NCBI GenBank assembly: GCA_030592655.1
Contig: JAUVIQ010000128.1
Location: forward strand, 1 to 8,994
DNA: 8,994 bases
Direction: 5' to 3'
DNA from: Planctomycetales bacterium
GTDB lineage: Bacteria; Planctomycetota; Phycisphaerae; SM23-33
Each line of letters starts with the position of its first letter. Position 1 is the stretch's first letter. The notes under the pieces were generated by a model. The model searched no databases. It saw only the letters and a program-made list of their open reading frames with translations, and was not told the origin of the DNA. The position numbers were made by a program, and so were the translations under genes. Shown here piece after piece: positions 5,826 to 8,994 of this stretch.

Positions 5826-8054
5826 ATGCGAAAGTTTAATGCGACTGTCGGAATAGCGATTGTTTTGGTGTTGGCGTTAACGGCCGGTTCAGTATTTGCC
5901 CAACGGACGGACGCTCCTGCCGGTAAAGAGAAATTACCTGCCCTGTGGGACCATTTTCTCCACTACATACTTATGGCCCGCCCTGACATTGCCAAGAGTT
6001 ACGGTCAAGCCATTATCGACGCCAAACCCGCCCCGCGCGACCTGTATAATCTGTCTGTAAAAGACGAGAAGGGTAGAGCCGCCAGCAGCCTGATCCTCGC
6101 ACGCGGACGATCCCTCAAAGACCTCAAGTCTGTCATTGATAAAATTACGGCCATCATCGACGCAGGCGCTCTGGCGGTACGTACAGACCCTTCCGAAATA
6201 GAACGGTGGATTAAGATGCTCGGCGGTACGCCCCGGCAGTTCCTCGAAGCGACCAGTCGCCTCATCGATGCCGGCGAATACGCCATTCCGCAGATAATCA
6301 ACAAACTCTCCAACGTAAAAACCACCGCCCTGCTGCGAGAGCGGATTGTTACCGTCCTTCCCAGGCTTGGAGGATCCAAACAGGGTGCAGCCGGACGCGT
6401 TTCCGTAGTCCGCGCGCTTTCCGAAGCGCTGGTGATCGAAAATGCGTTCGTCAAAGAGACAATTTGTCGGACGCTCGGTAAGATCGGTTATCCACAGGCA
6501 GCGCCGTACCTGAAGGAACTTATCGAACAGAAGGGACTGCTGGACCGTACGCAAAATGCAGCCGGCGGCGCGCTTTCGTTGTGTGTCGGAAAGGTCGCAT
6601 CGACCAAACCCTCAGCCGAACTGTTCTACGACCTGTCTGTGAAATACTACAACCGCGACGAGTCCTGCAACCCCGACTCACGTTACGACACCGCTAATGT
6701 CTGGTACTGGCGCGAGGGGCTTGGACTGACCTACAAGGTGGTTCCCGTCTCCATTTTCAACGAGGTCTATGCGATGCGAGCCGCTCGCAAAGCCCTTGAG
6801 CACGACGACGAATTCGAACCGGCTGTGGTAATCTGGATCGCCGCCAATCTTCGAAAAGAGGCCAATCTCAAAGGCGCCAAAGACCCGACACATTCAGCCG
6901 ATCGGCCCGGCGCTGATTTCGCCGCCCTTGCCGCCGGAGCCGGATACCTCCAGCGAGTCCTGGCTATGGCGATGAAGGACGGGGATATCGCCGTTGCCCT
7001 GGCGGCGATAAAAGCGCTTGGACGAACCACCGGAGCAAAGAATCTCGTCGGTACGGTCGCCGGCGGCGCCCAGCCCCTGGTTTCGGCGCTGACCTACCCG
7101 TCACGTCGGGTGCGATACCACGCGGCAAAGGCTCTTGCCACGGCGCGTCCGCAGAAGCGGTTCCCGGGATGGCACCTGGTCGTTCCGGTACTGACCGAAG
7201 CCCTTCGTGCAACAGGTACGCCGACGGCAGTTCTTGCTCACCCCGATCTGGAAATAAGGAACAAAGTCAAAGACCTTCTCCGCGGAAACGGATGCAAAGT
7301 TATAGACGACGCGGTTTTTGGTAAGGCGCTCCATGCAGCAAGGGACGCCGGAGGAGCGGACCTTGTTGTGCTGGCGTCGAAGATAACCGCTCCGGACGTC
7401 GCAAAGGCAATCGCCGCGCTTCGGGCAGAAGCTGTCTTTAGCCGGACGCCCGTTATCGTCATTGCCCCCAGGGGGAAAATCGCAACCATGAAGAAACTCG
7501 CCGGAAGCGACCCGCTCGTCGTTATCCTGTGCGATGATGACGATGATCTCAACGCGGCAGGAATGGCCGGCGCGATAAAAACCGCATCGGCGAAGGCATC
7601 GGGCGTCGCAGCCATGAATGATGACGAAGCTGCCGAGTGGTCAATCCGCGCCGCTAAGTGCATGCGGCTTCTGGCGACGACGAACAATCCCGTCTATGAC
7701 CTCACCGGCGCTACCAGGAGCCTCATCGCCTCGCTGCCCGACAAGCGAGACCCTGTGCGTATTGCGTCGGCCCAGGCATTGGCCCAGTTCCGTGCTGCCG
7801 AGGCACAACGGGCGATCGCCGCCCTGGCTGTCGATGTCGAGGCCTCCGAGCAGGTGCGAGTCGCCGCATACGAAGCCTTGAGCGAATCGGTTCGCCAATT
7901 CGGAAACCAACTTACCGAAAAACAGGTCCAGTCCGTCATCGCCGACGTAATGGTCAAGGGGGCGCTGGCGATTCGCAACGCCGCTGCACAGGCAATGGGC
8001 GCACTGGCCCTGCCGTCGGAAAAAGTCAAAAAAATCATCCGAACCGCAGGGTAG
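5826..8054 (+). CDS. Exported HEAT-repeat protein with an embedded pseudo-receiver-like domain
   Basis: Protein of 742 residues with a Sec signal peptide (R2-K3, hydrophobic core 8-21, V-F-A before Q26), so it should act in the periplasm or envelope. After a helical N-terminal region, HEAT-type helical pairs are visible at about 150-182, 192-236, 386-459, 641-689 and 702-739, rich in A/L/V with repeated V-R-x-A-A-x-A-L patterns. Between them, about 467-590 alternates hydrophobic strands and helices in the order of a CheY-like receiver: V-L-A-H-P-D, C-K-V-I-D-D, A-D-L-V-V-L-A-S, T-P-V-I-V-I-A-P and L-V-V-I-L-C-D. The phosphoacceptor Asp position after the third strand is A517/S518, and the fifth strand lacks the usual Lys, so phosphorylation is not expected. 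HEAT solenoids bind proteins, so a scaffold or binding role is likely. I recognise no characterised homologue. It has its own promoter and GGGAG ribosome binding site. Confidence 0.75.
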   Translation: MRKFNATVGIAIVLVLALTAGSVFAQRTDAPAGKEKLPALWDHFLHYILMARPDIAKSYGQAIIDAKPAPRDLYNLSVKDEKGRAASSLILARGRSLKDLKSVIDKITAIIDAGALAVRTDPSEIERWIKMLGGTPRQFLEATSRLIDAGEYAIPQIINKLSNVKTTALLRERIVTVLPRLGGSKQGAAGRVSVVRALSEALVIENAFVKETICRTLGKIGYPQAAPYLKELIEQKGLLDRTQNAAGGALSLCVGKVASTKPSAELFYDLSVKYYNRDESCNPDSRYDTANVWYWREGLGLTYKVVPVSIFNEVYAMRAARKALEHDDEFEPAVVIWIAANLRKEANLKGAKDPTHSADRPGADFAALAAGAGYLQRVLAMAMKDGDIAVALAAIKALGRTTGAKNLVGTVAGGAQPLVSALTYPSRRVRYHAAKALATARPQKRFPGWHLVVPVLTEALRATGTPTAVLAHPDLEIRNKVKDLLRGNGCKVIDDAVFGKALHAARDAGGADLVVLASKITAPDVAKAIAALRAEAVFSRTPVIVIAPRGKIATMKKLAGSDPLVVILCDDDDDLNAAGMAGAIKTASAKASGVAAMNDDEAAEWSIRAAKCMRLLATTNNPVYDLTGATRSLIASLPDKRDPVRIASAQALAQFRAAEAQRAIAALAVDVEASEQVRVAAYEALSESVRQFGNQLTEKQVQSVIADVMVKGALAIRNAAAQAMGALALPSEKVKKIIRTAG

Positions 8055-8076
8055 TAAAAAAGGTAAAAAGTAGCCA

Positions 8077-8106
8077 GCCTTCGGCTCTGAGGCTCAGGCT
8101 CGAAGA
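8077..8106. repeat. Short imperfect palindromes in the convergent intergenic region
   Basis: This GC-rich stretch contains AGCC-TTC-GGCT (8075-8085) and, overlapping it, an outer CTTCG/CGAAG pair around the inner palindrome CTGAG-G-CTCAG. On the minus strand it is followed within a few bases by two T-runs (complements of the A-runs at 8056-8069), so it may help stop transcripts of the minus-strand pseudopilin gene. The stems are short and interrupted, so the call is tentative. Confidence 0.35.
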
Positions 8107-8168
8107 GTAGTCGGTAGCCCGTCGCCGGTTGAACCGGGATTTTTTACCGGCTACGGGCTACTGACTAC
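8107..8168. terminator. Bidirectional terminator with a 23-bp imperfect inverted repeat
   Basis: The arms 8107-8129 and 8146-8168 are reverse complements with 2 mismatches in 23 bp around a 16-bp centre. Nested inside is a compact hairpin, CCGGT (8125-8129), TGA, ACCGG (8133-8137), followed by GA and T6 (8140-8145), which is a good intrinsic terminator for the plus-strand HEAT gene ending at 8054. The two folds use the same left-arm bases and exclude each other. The whole lies between two convergent stops (8054 and 8174). Confidence 0.7.
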
Positions 8169-8173
8169 TACAC

Positions 8174-8994
8174 TCAACGATTATCTTCAAAATATCGCCA
8201 GACGGTGATTGCGTAGGAGGCGAAGTTTGTACCGTCGTCGTCCAGGTCGGAATCCGGCCCGACCGAGTTCGCAGCCACCGTTCCATCATCAACGACACAT
8301 TCGACCGCCCCGTCGCCGAACAGGACGTTAAATCTCGAACCATGACACCATTCGGCGCGGACTTCATAAGTGGTCAGTCCCGGCGTCTCATCGGCCTGGC
8401 GGCGACGGTTCTGATACCAGAACGCGTCGCTCAATATCGCTCCGTCGGCGAAGTTCATCGCGCGTTGTTCGCCGTCGGCAGGGTTAATCTCGCGATAGGA
8501 CAGGTCCACGCGGATAAGCGGAACGGTTACGGTGCTCGTACCGAATTGGAACTTTACGCCCCCGCCGGCCTGGGTGTATATGCCCAGCAGCCCCTGTCCC
8601 GCCCATCCCGACAGGCCCGATGAGGTGCGGAAAACGTCCCGGCTGTAAGGCATCCGAAGGCAAAAGGTGCTGAATCTGGAGGTGTGCGGAAAGTAACTGC
8701 TCGGACCGTCGAGAAGCGACGCATCCGCCTTCGGACAGATTGGATGGTTGTCCGAGATGTAACCGCCGGCGACGAGGCGATAAAGATTGACGTTTTCGAC
8801 TCCCCTCCTGCCAAAGCAGTCCGGGTCGTTCGCCTGGCTAGGCCCGCCCCAGTGCCCGCTGAGCGGTAGATTACCGTCATAATCGCTGAATGCGAATGGC
8901 GGAAGGTGATTTCGGTTTGCGCCGGCGAATTGCTTCATCGCCACATCGACGCTTCGCATCTGCATCGCACAGGCCGACATTGACGCATGACGCC
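8174..8994 (-). CDS. H-X9-DG pseudopilin-like protein (DUF1559-type), N-terminus outside window
   Basis: The minus-strand frame is open to the window edge, and codons upstream of the Met at 8980 (R-H-A-S) continue without a stop, so the gene starts outside. About 272 residues are visible. The start matches the region after the pilin helix in planctomycete pseudopilin-like proteins: A-C-A-M-Q-M-R-S-V-D-V-A-M-K-Q-F-A, then A-N-R-N-H-L-P-P. Near the end is H-G-S-R-F-N-V-L-F-G-D-G, which is H, nine residues, D-G, the signature motif of this family (H codon 8342-8344, DG 8309-8314). The missing part should hold the type II secretion/type IV pilin N-terminal methylation site and hydrophobic helix. 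These proteins are abundant in planctomycetes and are thought to be envelope-exposed, with function unknown. The gene ends at a TGA facing the convergent terminator region. Confidence 0.8.
   Translation of the reverse strand, partial: RHASMSACAMQMRSVDVAMKQFAGANRNHLPPFAFSDYDGNLPLSGHWGGPSQANDPDCFGRRGVENVNLYRLVAGGYISDNHPICPKADASLLDGPSSYFPHTSRFSTFCLRMPYSRDVFRTSSGLSGWAGQGLLGIYTQAGGGVKFQFGTSTVTVPLIRVDLSYREINPADGEQRAMNFADGAILSDAFWYQNRRRQADETPGLTTYEVRAEWCHGSRFNVLFGDGAVECVVDDGTVAANSVGPDSDLDDDGTNFASYAITVWRYFEDNR

Noticed and set aside
5934..6554. Minus-strand open frame of 206 codons
   Set aside because: It is antisense to the HEAT protein, which has a signal peptide, promoter and ribosome binding site in the plus strand. 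No recognisable domain is seen.

Overview
The window looks like an ordinary piece of a bacterial chromosome, probably from a planctomycete and perhaps the Phycisphaerae side of that phylum. The main pointers are an H-X9-DG pseudopilin-like protein at the right edge, a large exported HEAT-repeat protein, a membrane-anchored GH113-like hydrolase next to a solo glycogen-binding-type module, and a dispersed (H-K-G/E)-coding palindromic repeat. No gene here fixes the taxonomy, so this is inference.

Layout. 1-501 (+) is the C-terminal part of a dual-OB-type protein cut by the window edge. 561-2243 (+) is a lipoprotein of the alkaline phosphatase superfamily (nucleotide pyrophosphatase/phosphodiesterase type) with a complete set of metal and nucleophile residues. 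Its last codons and stop lie inside a palindromic repeat (2203-2290). A GH113-like TIM-barrel hydrolase with one N-terminal membrane segment (2302-3522) starts 11 bp after that repeat. A 100-residue stand-alone CBM48/AMPK-type carbohydrate-binding module follows (3637-3939). Next is a compact MntA-HepT (type VII) toxin-antitoxin pair (4055-4354 and 4341-4688, overlapping by 14 nt), with palindromes upstream and downstream. A D-2-hydroxyacid dehydrogenase of the phosphoglycerate dehydrogenase type follows (4748-5695). A near-perfect sigma-70 promoter (5740-5767) then drives a 742-residue exported HEAT-repeat protein (5826-8054). Between its HEAT repeats sits a segment that reads as a degenerate response-regulator receiver fold. 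A structured convergent terminator region (8055-8173) separates it from a minus-strand H-X9-DG pseudopilin-like protein (8174-8994) that runs off the right edge.

How the genes relate. The phosphodiesterase, the GH113-like enzyme and the CBM module may form a loose envelope/carbohydrate group, but the repeat and a possible weak terminator break it up and no shared pathway is visible. The toxin-antitoxin pair is a self-contained cassette. The dehydrogenase, the HEAT protein and the pseudopilin look like independent transcription units. I see no RNA genes, CRISPR arrays, insertion sequences or phage genes. The least ordinary items are the pseudo-receiver inside an exported HEAT protein, the coding palindromic repeat, and the palindromes around the toxin-antitoxin cassette.
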